A model generated the notes under the pieces. It worked only from the letters and a program-made list of their open reading frames with translations. It made no database searches and was not told where the DNA came from. A stretch of 64,000 nucleotides of DNA, from contig NZ_JYOO01000018.1 in NCBI RefSeq assembly GCF_000956595.1, positions 47,794 through 111,793 of the forward strand, written 5' to 3'. The stretch comes from Priestia aryabhattai B8W22 (GTDB lineage Bacteria > Bacillota > Bacilli > Bacillales > Bacillaceae_H). Position numbers and translations under genes: made by a program. Shown one piece after another: positions 8,947 to 16,669 of the stretch; within the stretch, counting starts at the first letter, position 1, and the number at the start of each line of letters is the position of its first letter.

Positions 8947-9537
8947 TTGAGTGAATTATCAACTGTAGAAAAAATTAGAGCTGCAGCAATGGAGCTCTTT
9001 GGAAAGAAAGGCTATACAGAAACATCGCTTGCTGATATTTCATCAAAAGTAGGCATAAAAAAACCTTCCCTGTACGCTCATTTTAAGAACAAAGACGACT
9101 TATTTTTACTAACCGTGCATGATTTAATGAATTTATTTTTAACAAAGTTATCTGTTATATACGAACAGCATAAAACAAAGTCTGCTAAAGAACAGCTTTA
9201 CTGCTTTGTTGTAGATTTCTGCACGATGATTGAAAAAGATTCTTTTGGCCAGATGTACCGTCGTCTTATTTTGTTTCCGCCTGAACATTTGCAGTCGGAA
9301 GTAAAAGCTATTTTCTTAAGAAGCGAACGATTGTCTGATCAAATCCTGCATGCTATTTTTACACAGGGAATGGCTGAAGGCGAAATAATTGAACGTCCCA
9401 TTGATTTGTATATCAATAGCTTTTATTGTTTAACCGACGGACTGTTCATTCAGCGCTTTTATTATGAACCAGAGTATTATGACCAAAAAATCCACGATGC
9501 TTGGACAATATTTTGGGAAGGCATACGTGCTAAATAG
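8947..9537 (+). CDS. TetR/AcrR family transcriptional regulator
   Basis: 196 residues. The N-terminal 50 residues form the TetR helix-turn-helix (AAMELFGKKGYTETSLADIS followed by VGIKKPSLYAHFKNKDDLF). The C-terminal ligand/dimer domain is of the type that pairs with efflux genes (FYCLTDGLFIQRFYYEPEYYD). Start is TTG 8947 behind GAGGAGG. It lies first in a plus-strand cluster with two SMR exporter genes 42 bases downstream, and a dyad operator lies just upstream, so it likely represses itself and the exporter until an inducing cation or drug binds. Confidence 0.9.
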   Translation: MSELSTVEKIRAAAMELFGKKGYTETSLADISSKVGIKKPSLYAHFKNKDDLFLLTVHDLMNLFLTKLSVIYEQHKTKSAKEQLYCFVVDFCTMIEKDSFGQMYRRLILFPPEHLQSEVKAIFLRSERLSDQILHAIFTQGMAEGEIIERPIDLYINSFYCLTDGLFIQRFYYEPEYYDQKIHDAWTIFWEGIRAK

Positions 9538-9579
9538 GTCCTGTAAAAAGGGCTTATTATTATGCAAGGAGGAATTAAA

Positions 9580-9921
9580 ATGGCATGGATTTATCTTATT
9601 ATCGCTGGTTTACTCGAGATTGTATGGGCAATCGGCTTAAAATATTCACACGGATTTACTGAATTAACTCCAACAATCATTACGATCGTCACAATTGTCA
9701 TCAGCTTTTATTTCTTTTCAAATGCCTTAAAACAAATTGCTGTCGGAACAGCTTATGCAGTGTTCACTGGTATAGGAGCTGCTGGCACAGCGATACTAGG
9801 AATGACCGTTTTAGACGAAGGTGCAAATATTGGAAAGATTTTATTTTTAGGATTAATGATCTTTGGAATCATCGGTTTAAAGTTAATTTCTACTGAAGGA
9901 ACAGAAAGAGAGGAATCTTAA
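9580..9921 (+). CDS. SMR exporter subunit (SugE/Gdx-like), first of a pair
   Basis: 113-residue four-helix small multidrug resistance protein. Glu13 in [14 protein letters not shown] is the conserved proton/cation-binding glutamate, and [12 protein letters not shown] plus [20 protein letters not shown] are typical of the SugE/Gdx-YkkC branch, which exports guanidinium or quaternary ammonium compounds. Start is ATG 9580 with GGAGGAAT in front; the upstream in-frame ATG would bury that site. One base separates it from the next SMR gene, and paired SMR proteins usually form a heterodimer. Regulated by the TetR gene upstream rather than by a riboswitch here. Confidence 0.88.
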   Translation: MAWIYLIIAGLLEIVWAIGLKYSHGFTELTPTIITIVTIVISFYFFSNALKQIAVGTAYAVFTGIGAAGTAILGMTVLDEGANIGKILFLGLMIFGIIGLKLISTEGTEREES

Positions 9922-9922
9922 C

Positions 9923-10237
9923 ATGGCTTGGATTGCATTAATAGCTGCCGGTTTTTGCGAAGTGGGATTTGTAATTTTCTTGAAACTTTCAGATGGATTT
10001 AAGCGATTGTTTCCTTCGATTGGATTTATCCTTTTCGGTGCAGGAAGTTTTTATTTTCTCTCCTTAGCGTTAAAGGAAATACCTCTTGGAACAGCTTACG
10101 GTATATGGACGGGAGTAGGAGCTGCCGGAAGCGTACTTCTTGGCATGCTTTTCTTTCGCGAAGCAAAAGATATGCGTCGAATTCTATTTATTTTTTGTAT
10201 TGTAGCAGGTGTAATCGGCCTTAAAATCACCGGATAA
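9923..10237 (+). CDS. SMR exporter subunit, second of a pair
   Basis: 104-residue four-helix SMR protein with Glu13 (AAGFCEVGFVIFLK), LGTAYGIWTGVGAAGSVLLG and a C-terminal RRILFIFCIVAGVIGLKITG helix. It differs from its neighbour in the first loop and helix, as expected of an obligate heterodimer (compare YkkC/YkkD or YvdR/YvdS). The ribosome site AGAGAGGAAT lies within the end of the preceding gene. Together the pair should form an antiparallel exporter for small cations. The substrate cannot be read from sequence. Confidence 0.88.
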   Translation: MAWIALIAAGFCEVGFVIFLKLSDGFKRLFPSIGFILFGAGSFYFLSLALKEIPLGTAYGIWTGVGAAGSVLLGMLFFREAKDMRRILFIFCIVAGVIGLKITG

Positions 10238-10310
10238 GGGTGTACTACTTCCCCTCTTTTCGTGCTATACTAAACTTGTAAACACTTTCAAAAAATAGGA
10301 GACGATGACA

Positions 10311-10484
10311 ATGAACCTTGGGTTTGGAGAAATTGCCTTAATTGTATTTGTCGCTCTATTGCTTTTTGGTCCAAAGAAACTGCCGGAATTAGGCAAAGCT
10401 GCTGGAAAAACGTTAAAAGAGTTTAAAAACGCTACAAAAGGAATTATGGAAGAAGACGAAAAAGAAAAAGCCCCTCCTAAATAA
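10311..10484 (+). CDS. tatA: Sec-independent translocase protein TatA
   Basis: 57-residue TatA protein: short periplasm-facing start, one membrane helix (IALIVFVALLLFGP, residues 8-21), the FGPKKLPELGKAAGK hinge and amphipathic helix, and a charged tail (EEDEKEKAPPK). TatA oligomers form the pore that moves folded twin-arginine substrates. ATG 10311 is preferred over ATG 10305 because AGGAG lies nine bases upstream. No tatC is adjacent, so it works with a TatC encoded elsewhere. It stands alone between the SMR pair and a strong palindromic terminator. Confidence 0.95.
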   Translation: MNLGFGEIALIVFVALLLFGPKKLPELGKAAGKTLKEFKNATKGIMEEDEKEKAPPK

Positions 10485-10504
10485 GAGGCTTATATCTCTT
10501 TTAA

Positions 10505-10532
10505 AAGCTGACTCAAACGTTTGAGTCAGCTT
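10505..10532. terminator. Bidirectional terminator (28-nt perfect palindrome)
   Basis: AAGCTGACTCAAAC followed immediately by its exact complement, flanked by A and T runs. It ends tatA on the plus strand, and on the minus strand overlaps the last codons of the broken diguanylate cyclase (stop at 10513). Confidence 0.75.
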
Positions 10533-12047
10533 CTTTGTGGTGAGAATATACTGAAATTTGATTTCGACCCGTACGCTTTGCTTCATATAAAGCCTGATCT
10601 GCTTGATGAACAATTGAAATGGGCTGTATGTTTTCGGATGGAACGACTGTCATTATCCCAACGCTGATTGTGACACACTTAAACACTTCAGAAGCCTGGT
10701 GGACAATTCCACGCTCCTCCACTTGCTGTCTAATAGCTTCTGCCATTTTATCGCTTCATATTGATTAGCTCGAGGAAGCAATATACCAAACTCTTCTCCT
10801 CCGTATCTTGCGACAAAAGCCGATTCGTCAAAGACAATGCTTTTAGCGATCTTCGCTACTTCTTTTAAGCATTCGTCTCCTTGAATATGGCCATAGGTAT
10901 CGTTATACGCTTTAAAATAATCAATATCAAATAAAAGAAAAGAAAGAGGCTCTTTTTCTTTCCGTGCGTATTTCCACTCCATTTCCAGCTGTTTATCAAG
11001 AGATCGGCGGTTGTTCAGACCTGTTAGGCCATCTTTCATGGACAGCATTTCAAGCTTTTTATTGGCTTTGCGAAGATCACACTCAGCCTTCTTTTTCTCC
11101 GTAATATCTCGATATTCCCAATAGTGGCCAATATACACATGACCTTCATAGATTGGAATGTAGTCACGCGCATAAATTTTACCGTTGATAAAGGTGATTT
11201 CTTCATCTACTATTGACTCTTTTGAATAGACGGTGCTTTCTACCGTTTTTAAAAACCTAGCAGGATCTTTCAACATAGGAGCGTGAGGTAAAAACAGCTG
11301 ATTACTTTCCAGTCCAACGTATTGTTTAGGAAAACCGGGTATATCAAACATGTCACAAAAAGTTTGATTAATAACGGCTACTTCGCGCTCTGGCGTTTCA
11401 ATCATGGTGCCTGTCTTTGCATTTTGAACCATAACCGAAAACATTTTAGACAGGTTTTTATGCTGATTTGTCGTTACTCGAGATACATATATATACCTAC
11501 CTACCAGATATACTAAACACCCACCTATACAAGAAGCAGGCAGTAAATAGATGATAATTGTAGCAGCGTGCTTGATATCTTTAAAAAGAAAGGATAATGA
11601 GAAAAATACGCAAAGCCAGCTCATAAAATTCATTAATTAAAAACGAATAAATGGACGATAAGGTAAGCGAACCGTCCACCCAGACAGCAAAGCCATTACG
11701 ATAATTGTAGCAGCACCTATTATTCCGCTTGCCGTAATTCCAAACAAAAGCAAACGCATTATCCCTATAATACAAGCTGCAATGATAGCCGGTACCATTC
11801 CTGCATAAAGACAAACAATTGTCACCGCTAAAAAGCGAAGGTCCAGAATCATAGTAGAATCTATTTGAATTGTATATATCATTAAAATGCTGCCTAATAG
11901 TCCGTAAGAAATTAAGCAATACATTTTATACCGTTTTATTCCTTCTACTCTATAAATGATTTGCTCTCGAACTATACTTGCAGCAAACATGAAAGAAATA
12001 ATTAATGTGATATTAAAGAGAAGTTGACTCAATCTATTCTTCTTCAC
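10513..12047 (-). pseudogene. Diguanylate cyclase (5TMR-PAS-GGDEF), broken twice
   Basis: One protein's worth of sequence in three pieces. From ATG 12047: a 5TMR-LYT-type membrane domain (MILDLRFLAVTIVCLYAGMV, IIGIMRLLLFG) for 136 codons to an in-frame TAA at 11637-11639. The same frame resumes at 11633 with another helix, a PAS domain (MIETPEREVAVINQTFCDMF) and a GGDEF domain (DGLTGLNNRRSLD, FDIDYFKAYNDTYGH, ARYGGEEFG). A second lesion at the T4 run 10746-10749 shifts frame; one added A would rejoin AIK to MAEAIRQQ and the terminal HQADQALYEAKRTGRN. No RxxD inhibitory site precedes GGEEF. Such proteins make c-di-GMP; this copy probably makes none unless the lesions are sequencing errors. Confidence 0.85.
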
Positions 12048-12374
12048 CTCTTTCCAAAAGCTAAAACAAAAAACAATAGGCTTCTTAGCTTACATATTAT
12101 TTACGGCCGCTTTTTTATAAGTAGTATTGTTTGATTTATCGAACAGCACTATTTTTTCCTTCATTAAGTAAAACTCTTCTATACTCTGTTTGCTGCCGAC
12201 AATCCTCACTATATAAAGAGCGATTACCTTCCTTTTATACAAGAAATTCTACTTGTTAGTATACTGCTAAACTCTATTTGTACACATCACCTTTTACCTT
12301 TTTTAAAATATTTATCCATTTTCTATTTTTTGTACTTTCCCCTGAAAGGTAAGTAGTCGAACTGCAACAAAAAT
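12048..12374. other. Intergenic region, no gene seen
   Basis: About 330 A+T-rich bases between the broken cyclase gene and the terminator of the sigO operon. It should hold the promoter of the cyclase gene (minus strand). I see no ORF, structured RNA core or repeat in it. Confidence 0.5.
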
Positions 12375-12410
12375 AAAAAAAGAGCGTCGATACAACGAGC
12401 GCTCTTTTTT
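12375..12410 (-). terminator. Terminator of the sigO-yvrJ-rsoA operon
   Basis: Stem AAAAAAGAGCG/CGCTCTTTTTT with a 14-base loop; its right arm reaches the rsoA stop at 12409. Symmetric A and T runs make it usable from either side. Confidence 0.8.
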
Positions 12411-12636
12411 ATTTATGGCGTAAAAATTCCCAAAGCCCTGGCGTTTTGGAAAAATCAAACGTTTTAACAGCGGAAAGAATTTTAATCTTTAAATCCTGCT
12501 TTACGTCTTCTCTCTCATGCAGCGAAAAACTTTGGACAGCTTTATTTAGTTTTGGTTCCAGCTTTTTTAGTAAACGCCTTGACGCCTCTTCATCTCCAGC
12601 TTTCACTTTATTTACAAGCTCATATAGAGTTTCCAT
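12409..12636 (-). CDS. rsoA: RsoA-like sigma-O accessory subunit
   Basis: 75-residue protein (METLYELVNKVKAGDEEAS, LKKLEPKLNKAVQSFS, EREDVKQDLKIKILSAVKTFDF, PGLWEFLRHK) resembling sigma region 2 helices and B. subtilis RsoA. In B. subtilis, RsoA supplies the conserved region 2 function (core and -10 contacts) missing in SigO, so the two together act as one sigma factor for oxdC-type acid-stress genes. Here it is the third gene after sigO and a yvrJ gene, four bases after yvrJ, which supports a two-protein sigma factor. The ribosome site is weak (AAGAAGTGAAG), consistent with coupling. Confidence 0.75.
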   Translation of the reverse strand: METLYELVNKVKAGDEEASRRLLKKLEPKLNKAVQSFSLHEREDVKQDLKIKILSAVKTFDFSKTPGLWEFLRHK

Positions 12637-12640
12637 TTCT

Positions 12641-12787
12641 TCACTTCTTTCTTAAGTCAGTTGTTAATTCTTCCACTTTTTCTTCAAGTCGCTTTATATT
12701 GTTTTCTACACGCAGTAATAAATAAAAAGAAAGGACAGCGGGAAACCCTACGTTTCCAACAAGTTGAAGCCACTGAGGATCAAACAT
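12641..12787 (-). CDS. yvrJ: YvrJ family small membrane protein
   Basis: 48-residue protein: MFDPQWLQLVGNVGFPAVLSFYLLLRVENN gives one membrane helix (about residues 8-26) followed by a charged amphipathic helix (IKRLEEKVEELTTDLRKK). This is the YvrJ family layout, which lies beside sigO in B. subtilis. Start ATG 12787 uses AAGGTGAGTG, located in the last codons of sigO, whose TGA ends five bases upstream, so translation is probably coupled. The function is unknown; a membrane link to the sigma factor system is a guess from gene order only. Confidence 0.75.
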   Translation of the reverse strand: MFDPQWLQLVGNVGFPAVLSFYLLLRVENNIKRLEEKVEELTTDLRKK

Positions 12788-12792
12788 ATCTA

Positions 12793-13392
12793 TCACTCAC
12801 CTTCATTAATTTTTTTTAACTTGCCTAGCGCACGTTGGTAATGGTTAGAAACCGCTTGCTGAGAAATAGAAAAATAAGCAGCGATTTCTTTATGAGTCCA
12901 GCGTTCAACAATAATCAAGTGCAGCATACACTGCTGCTTGGCCGTTAATTGGCGAAATGCATGATGAAGAATACGATTTTCAAGTTGATTTCCTAAAAAT
13001 TCATGCTCCCATACAGCTCCGTCCTGTACTCCTAGCATATCTTCAACTGTTCGATTTCCATCTAGCGCAGCAGGCTGCTGCAGGCGAAGAGGAATATACG
13101 AACGCTCTTTTTCTTTTACACGCATAACATCTCTGGAATAATGGCTGCAAAGCTTGTTAATATAATGAAGCAATCTAACTTCGCTATAAAACTGATGAAA
13201 TTCTTTGTTTAGAAGTCTTTGTTCTTTTGTATCATTTTTAACGACCGCTTTTTGTAATCGCTCGTAGCGTTCTGGTGTCAAAAATGTATTCATTATATGA
13301 GTCTGAAGAGTTGCGCTGTGGTTTGTAAGAAATGTATGAAAGATGCATTCTTTGTCGTGCCGCTTTTCTTGCTGCGAATAGAGCTGAGTCAT
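12793..13392 (-). CDS. sigO: SigO (YvrI)-like RNA polymerase sigma factor
   Basis: 199-residue divergent sigma factor. The middle (TPERYERLQKAV, LLNKEFHQFYSEVRLLHYIN) resembles B. subtilis SigO, and the C-terminus is a sigma region 4 helix-turn-helix (LTAKQQCMLHLIIVERWTHK, EIAAYFSISQQAVSNHYQRALGKL). Region 2 is not evident, as in SigO, which needs RsoA. The ATG at 13392 follows AAGGAGGAG. It leads a three-gene operon sigO-yvrJ-rsoA ending in a terminator. A GAAC-N4-GTTC dyad resembling a LexA box lies 73 bases upstream. No oxdC-like target gene lies in this window. Confidence 0.8.
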   Translation of the reverse strand: MTQLYSQQEKRHDKECIFHTFLTNHSATLQTHIMNTFLTPERYERLQKAVVKNDTKEQRLLNKEFHQFYSEVRLLHYINKLCSHYSRDVMRVKEKERSYIPLRLQQPAALDGNRTVEDMLGVQDGAVWEHEFLGNQLENRILHHAFRQLTAKQQCMLHLIIVERWTHKEIAAYFSISQQAVSNHYQRALGKLKKINEGE

Positions 13393-13464
13393 TGTGCAAA
13401 TCTCCTCCTTTTTTTCTTATACTTATTAAAAAGGGAGAAAAGAGTAAAATAACAACACCAAAAA

Positions 13465-13478
13465 CGAACGTTTGTTCT
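13465..13478. promoter_or_regulatory. LexA (DinR)-like box upstream of sigO
   Basis: CGAACGTTTGTTCT contains the full GAAC-N4-GTTC core and agrees with 12 of 14 positions of the Bacillus consensus CGAACRNRYGTTYC. It lies 73-86 bases before the sigO start, where it could cover or abut the promoter. A chance match is possible. Confidence 0.35.
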
Positions 13479-13560
13479 TATATAAATTTAACTATATTAG
13501 GTTTTTTATGTCAATGTGATGAAATACTCATTAATAATTAAAACGACTCAGTAAAAATAA

Positions 13561-13897
13561 AAAAAGAGATTGAGACATAACGAAATGGATCCAATCTAAA
13601 GACGAACAAATAGGATACATGAGCTGGACTGCTTATTACACCGCAGTTGATTTCCGTGCAAGGCTTCGCTTTCCGCGGGCGGCCGCTGAGCCTCCTCGTC
13701 GCTGGCGCTCCTGCGGGGTCTCGCCTATTCCGCTTTTCCCGCAGGAGTCTTCGCCTTGCCCTCCAATCAACTGCTAGAAGGAACGAAACAGATGCAATCT
13801 ACGTTCTGCATAACAAAAAAACGAACCACCAATCAAACATGTTGATCAGTGGTTCGTTTTTCACTTCGGCTAAAATATTTTATCTAGGGCCTTTTTA
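13561..13897 (-). repeat. Interspersed repeat, long form (copy B)
   Basis: About 335 bases. Ends are related to inverted repeats (AAAAGAGATTGAGACATAAC left; a degenerate TCTAGGGCCTTTTTA right). The interior has a GC-rich block far above local GC (CTTTCCGCGGGCGG) with the inverted pair CTCCTGCGGG/CCCGCAGGAG, then a terminator-like stem ACGAACCAC/GTGGTTCGT. The right end lies 16 bases past the ykuV stop. An open frame across it shares the shape seen in other copies and is not a gene. Confidence 0.9.
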
Positions 13898-13913
13898 TTT
13901 CTTCATGTATAGA

Positions 13914-14357
13914 TTATTCTTCTCCTAAAACGCGGTTGATACGTTTGCGAAGCATCGGCATTCCATTTCCACCCGCTTGAAAATGACGAAGCTGACCTTC
14001 TTTATCAAATACATAATATGCTGGTACATATTTATTTTCAAAAGCGTCTGTTAACTTATGCTCACTGTCTACGTAAATTGGCTGAGTAATATCGTGTCCC
14101 ATTGCCATTGCCTCAATAACACCCATATCTAAATCATCTTCCGAACGAGGCATATGAACCGCTACAACATTCAATTGATCATCATACTCATCACGAAGAT
14201 CATTAACTTCAGGCATTGCTTCTTTACATAAATGGCAGCTTACTGACCAAAAGTGAATAAGCGTTGCTTTATCACCTACTAAATCTTCCTTTGTTACTTC
14301 GTCGTTAATCCAAGATGTTGCTCCAGTTAATTCAGGCATTTGTTCACGTAATTTCAT
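13914..14357 (-). CDS. ykuV: Thioredoxin-like thiol-disulfide oxidoreductase YkuV
   Basis: 147-residue TlpA/thioredoxin-fold protein without signal peptide, with the redox pair CHLC (Cys41, Cys44) in FWSVSCHLCKEAMPEV, and VPAYYVFDKEGQLRHFQAGG containing the cis-proline (VPAYY). It matches B. subtilis YkuV closely in length and motifs. YkuV is a cytosolic disulfide reductase. It follows the peroxiredoxin gene ykuU by about 120 bases on the same strand, so it may reduce that enzyme; that pairing is inferred from context. A long-form repeat follows its stop. Confidence 0.9.
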   Translation of the reverse strand: MKLREQMPELTGATSWINDEVTKEDLVGDKATLIHFWSVSCHLCKEAMPEVNDLRDEYDDQLNVVAVHMPRSEDDLDMGVIEAMAMGHDITQPIYVDSEHKLTDAFENKYVPAYYVFDKEGQLRHFQAGGNGMPMLRKRINRVLGEE

Positions 14358-14476
14358 GTTAAAATCCTCCTCTACATTAATTAAACTGAATATTCTGTAT
14401 TTTATAGTTAGAAAACTATCTTTTCTATTTTAATGGCAGCAGTAGAGGAATTTCGCCTCTACTCCACCGCTATTTA

Positions 14477-15019
14477 TTAAAGTGTTTTTTGACCTGGTTT
14501 CCAGTTAGCTGGGCAAAGTCCGCCAGTTTGAAGAGCTTGAAGTACACGTAATGTTTCTTCTACGCTGCGGCCGATGTTGTTATGATTTACAACTGCGTAT
14601 TGTAATTCACCTTCTGGATTAATAATAAATAATCCGCGAAGCGCTACGCCTTCTTCTTCAATTAACACGCCGTAATCACGTGCTACTGCATGAGTTGGAT
14701 CTGCAGCTAATGGATAATTCAAATCTCCAAGTCCATTATCTTTACGATCTGTGTTAATCCAAGCTAAGTGAGTATGAATTGTATCTGTAGAAACACCTAC
14801 CACTTCAGCATCTAGATCTTCAAACTCTTCGTAGTGATCTGATAGCGCTGTAATTTCTGTCGGACATACGAATGTAAAATCCATTGGATAGAAGAACAAT
14901 ACTGTCCATTTACCGTTTTTCATATTTTCTTCTAAACTTACTTTTCCAAATTCCTTATTTGCAAGTACAGCTTCCATTTCGAAGCGTGGTGCTTGTTTTC
15001 CTACCATACGTTCTGCCAT
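14477..15019 (-). CDS. ykuU: 2-Cys peroxiredoxin YkuU
   Basis: 180-residue typical 2-Cys peroxiredoxin (AhpC/TSA). The peroxidatic cysteine is Cys52 in FYPMDFTFVCPTE, the resolving cysteine Cys169 in GGLCPANW; GVSTDTIHTHLAW and RGLFIINPEGEL complete the fold. It reduces hydrogen peroxide and organic peroxides using a thioredoxin-like donor, plausibly YkuV encoded next. A good sigma-A promoter lies at 15160-15187, with Fur/PerR-type dyads at 15104-15118 and 15195-15209, suggesting iron- or peroxide-dependent control. Confidence 0.93.
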   Translation of the reverse strand: MAERMVGKQAPRFEMEAVLANKEFGKVSLEENMKNGKWTVLFFYPMDFTFVCPTEITALSDHYEEFEDLDAEVVGVSTDTIHTHLAWINTDRKDNGLGDLNYPLAADPTHAVARDYGVLIEEEGVALRGLFIINPEGELQYAVVNHNNIGRSVEETLRVLQALQTGGLCPANWKPGQKTL

Positions 15020-15103
15020 GTCAAAATCTCTCCTTGTACGATGTATTTCACAAGCTTATGCTTGTATGTATTATTTTTAATGCAATCAATGACACCTTCT
15101 ATT

Positions 15104-15118
15104 TGATAACGATTATTA
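15104..15118. promoter_or_regulatory. Fur/PerR-type box between promoter and ykuU
   Basis: TGATAACGATTATTA agrees with 13 of 15 positions of the 7-1-7 Fur-family consensus TGATAATNATTATCA. It lies downstream of the predicted start of transcription, where it could act as a roadblock. Confidence 0.4.
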
Positions 15119-15159
15119 GTATTATTACAAACTAGTAATGACTATTGATTACATTCTTT

Positions 15160-15187
15160 ATTATACACGAGCTATTATTATAGTCAA
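15160..15187 (-). promoter_or_regulatory. Sigma-A promoter of ykuU
   Basis: On the minus strand: -35 TTGACT (15187-15182), 16-base spacer, -10 TATAAT (15165-15160). Start of transcription expected near 15153, giving a leader of about 130 bases before ykuU. Confidence 0.75.
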
Positions 15188-15194
15188 TACTTTT

Positions 15195-15209
15195 TTATAA
15201 TCATTTTAA
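15195..15209. promoter_or_regulatory. PerR-like box upstream of ykuU promoter
   Basis: TTATAATCATTTTAA matches the PerR consensus TTATAATNATTATAA at 14 of 15 positions, eight bases upstream of the -35 element of ykuU. For a peroxiredoxin gene this is a natural regulator, though the A+T-rich setting raises the chance-match risk. Confidence 0.45.
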
Positions 15210-15390
15210 TCTAGGATTAATTATCGAATGTTTTCCACTCTTTTTTATTCTTTTCCTTGATTAATCCTATGTATGCAGGGATGAATAAAGATAGAAGATA
15301 CTAAAAAACTTCCCTTATTTCAACATATTTGCTTTTAAAGTATGCTGCAGCAAGATGTCGAATCTCAATTATGCTCTTTATAATCACAAT

Positions 15391-15503
15391 AAAAGAGAAT
15401 GAGACGTAACCATAAAAAAATCCGAACAAGCTTGATTCTCCATCAAGAATCAAGCTCGTTCGGATCTTCCTTCAACTAAACTATTTTTGTCTCAGCCTCT
15501 TTT
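15391..15503 (-). repeat. Interspersed repeat, short form (copy C)
   Basis: Starts AAAAGAGAATGAGACGTAAC and ends TTTTGTCTCAGCCTCTTTTA (imperfect inverted repeats). Read on the minus strand, straight after the stop of the gene at 15506, it gives the stem ATCCGAACGAGCTTGATTCT / AATCAAGCTTGTTCGGAT followed by seven T: a proper intrinsic terminator. Confidence 0.9.
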
Positions 15504-15505
15504 AT

Positions 15506-16492
15506 TTATTTCTTATCATTTGGATATACAAGACCGATTTGCTCTCGCACTTTATCCATCACGTGCATTGTTAGATATGAATTTTCATAAGAATTTGTGT
15601 CCGATTCCATCTTTCCTTGCTTTAACAGCTCTACGAATTCATTTATTTCATAGTACATAGCAGGATAAGGCTGATCGACCGTTAACTCTTCTACCTGTCC
15701 GTCATTGTATCGAATTTCTACCTTTTCAGCGGTATGTATTTTGTCAATAATCATACTGCCTTTTTCTCCTTGAATTTCACTTGGTAAATGCGAATTTGTA
15801 ATTTTAGAATACATGATGACCGCGTCGCGATCTTCGTACTCTAAAGCAACTGATCCTTCTCCATCTACTCCAGATTCTAGCATAAATGCCGTTGCCTTTA
15901 TTTTATGAGGCGCTCCAAACAACGTAATCAGAGGATACAGACAATATACACCTAAATCCATCAGTGAACCGTTGGCAAGCTCTGGCTTAAAGGCATTAAG
16001 CACGATACCTTCTTTGTATTTATCGTAACGAGAAGAATACTGACAGTAAGATGCCACGTATTTCCGAATTGGACCAATTTTATGTAAGTTCTCTTGAATC
16101 ACGTTGAAGTTAGGAAGAAGTGTTGATTTCATCGCTTCCATTAGTAATACATTGTGATTCTTGGCTGCTTGAATCATGCGAGTTACTTCTGCTGCATTGG
16201 CTGCGAGCGGTTTTTCACACAGTACATGCTTGTTATTTTTCAAAAATAAGATAGCCTGTTCCGCATGATAAGCATTTGGAGTAGCAATATACACTGCATC
16301 AATTTCAGCACTCGCTGCCATTTCCTCTAAATCAGTAAATATATGAGGAATATCATATTTACCTGCAAATTCTTCTGCTTTTTCAATGGTTCGAGAATAA
16401 ACGGCTGCAAGCTGAAAGTCGTCTACATACTGAGCTGATTCTAACAGTCGATCTGTTATCCAGTTTGTTCCTATTACGCCAAAACGAATCAT
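15506..16492 (-). CDS. yulF: Gfo/Idh/MocA family oxidoreductase (YulF-like)
   Basis: 328-residue NAD(P)-dependent dehydrogenase. The N-terminal Rossmann fold shows GVIGTNWITDRLLESA and VYIATPNAYH; the family signature EKPLAAN (near residue 93) contains the catalytic lysine region; the C-terminal half is the GFO/IDH alpha-beta domain (NGSLMDLGVYCLYP). Length and opening motif match B. subtilis YulF, whose substrate is a sugar or inositol-type polyol not firmly known. Single gene with AAAAGGAGATG ribosome site, ended by a repeat-borne terminator. Confidence 0.85.
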   Translation of the reverse strand: MIRFGVIGTNWITDRLLESAQYVDDFQLAAVYSRTIEKAEEFAGKYDIPHIFTDLEEMAASAEIDAVYIATPNAYHAEQAILFLKNNKHVLCEKPLAANAAEVTRMIQAAKNHNVLLMEAMKSTLLPNFNVIQENLHKIGPIRKYVASYCQYSSRYDKYKEGIVLNAFKPELANGSLMDLGVYCLYPLITLFGAPHKIKATAFMLESGVDGEGSVALEYEDRDAVIMYSKITNSHLPSEIQGEKGSMIIDKIHTAEKVEIRYNDGQVEELTVDQPYPAMYYEINEFVELLKQGKMESDTNSYENSYLTMHVMDKVREQIGLVYPNDKK

Positions 16493-16610
16493 CTTTTCAT
16501 CTCCTTTTTATCATCTATGTTGTATTGTATCGTTTTTAAAAAGAAAAACGAAGAAATAATAAAAAATCTATACCATTTTCCATTGCTTTATATCTATTTT
16601 GTTCTATATA

Positions 16611-16650
16611 AAAAAAAACAGCTCACAACAAATAGTAAGCTGTTTTTTTA
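16611..16650 (-). terminator. Rho-independent terminator
   Basis: Stem AAAAAAACAGCT/AGCTGTTTTTTT with a 14-base loop, 20 bases after the stop of the gene at 16670. It can also act on the plus strand. Confidence 0.8.
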
Positions 16651-16669
16651 TTATGACTCAAACGTAAGC

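Noticed and set aside
11581..11919. Minus-strand frame inside the broken cyclase gene
   Set aside because: Tyr/Cys/Asn-rich out-of-frame translation of the 5TMR domain; no domain or start signal.
13465..13478. Reading the dyad as part of the sigO promoter itself
   Set aside because: No convincing -35/-10 pair could be placed around it by eye, so only the dyad is reported.
13647..13928. Open frame of about 93 codons across the GC-rich repeat core
   Set aside because: It lies inside repeat copy B, lacks a ribosome site, and similar frames in other copies are broken. Composition reflects the repeat, not a protein.
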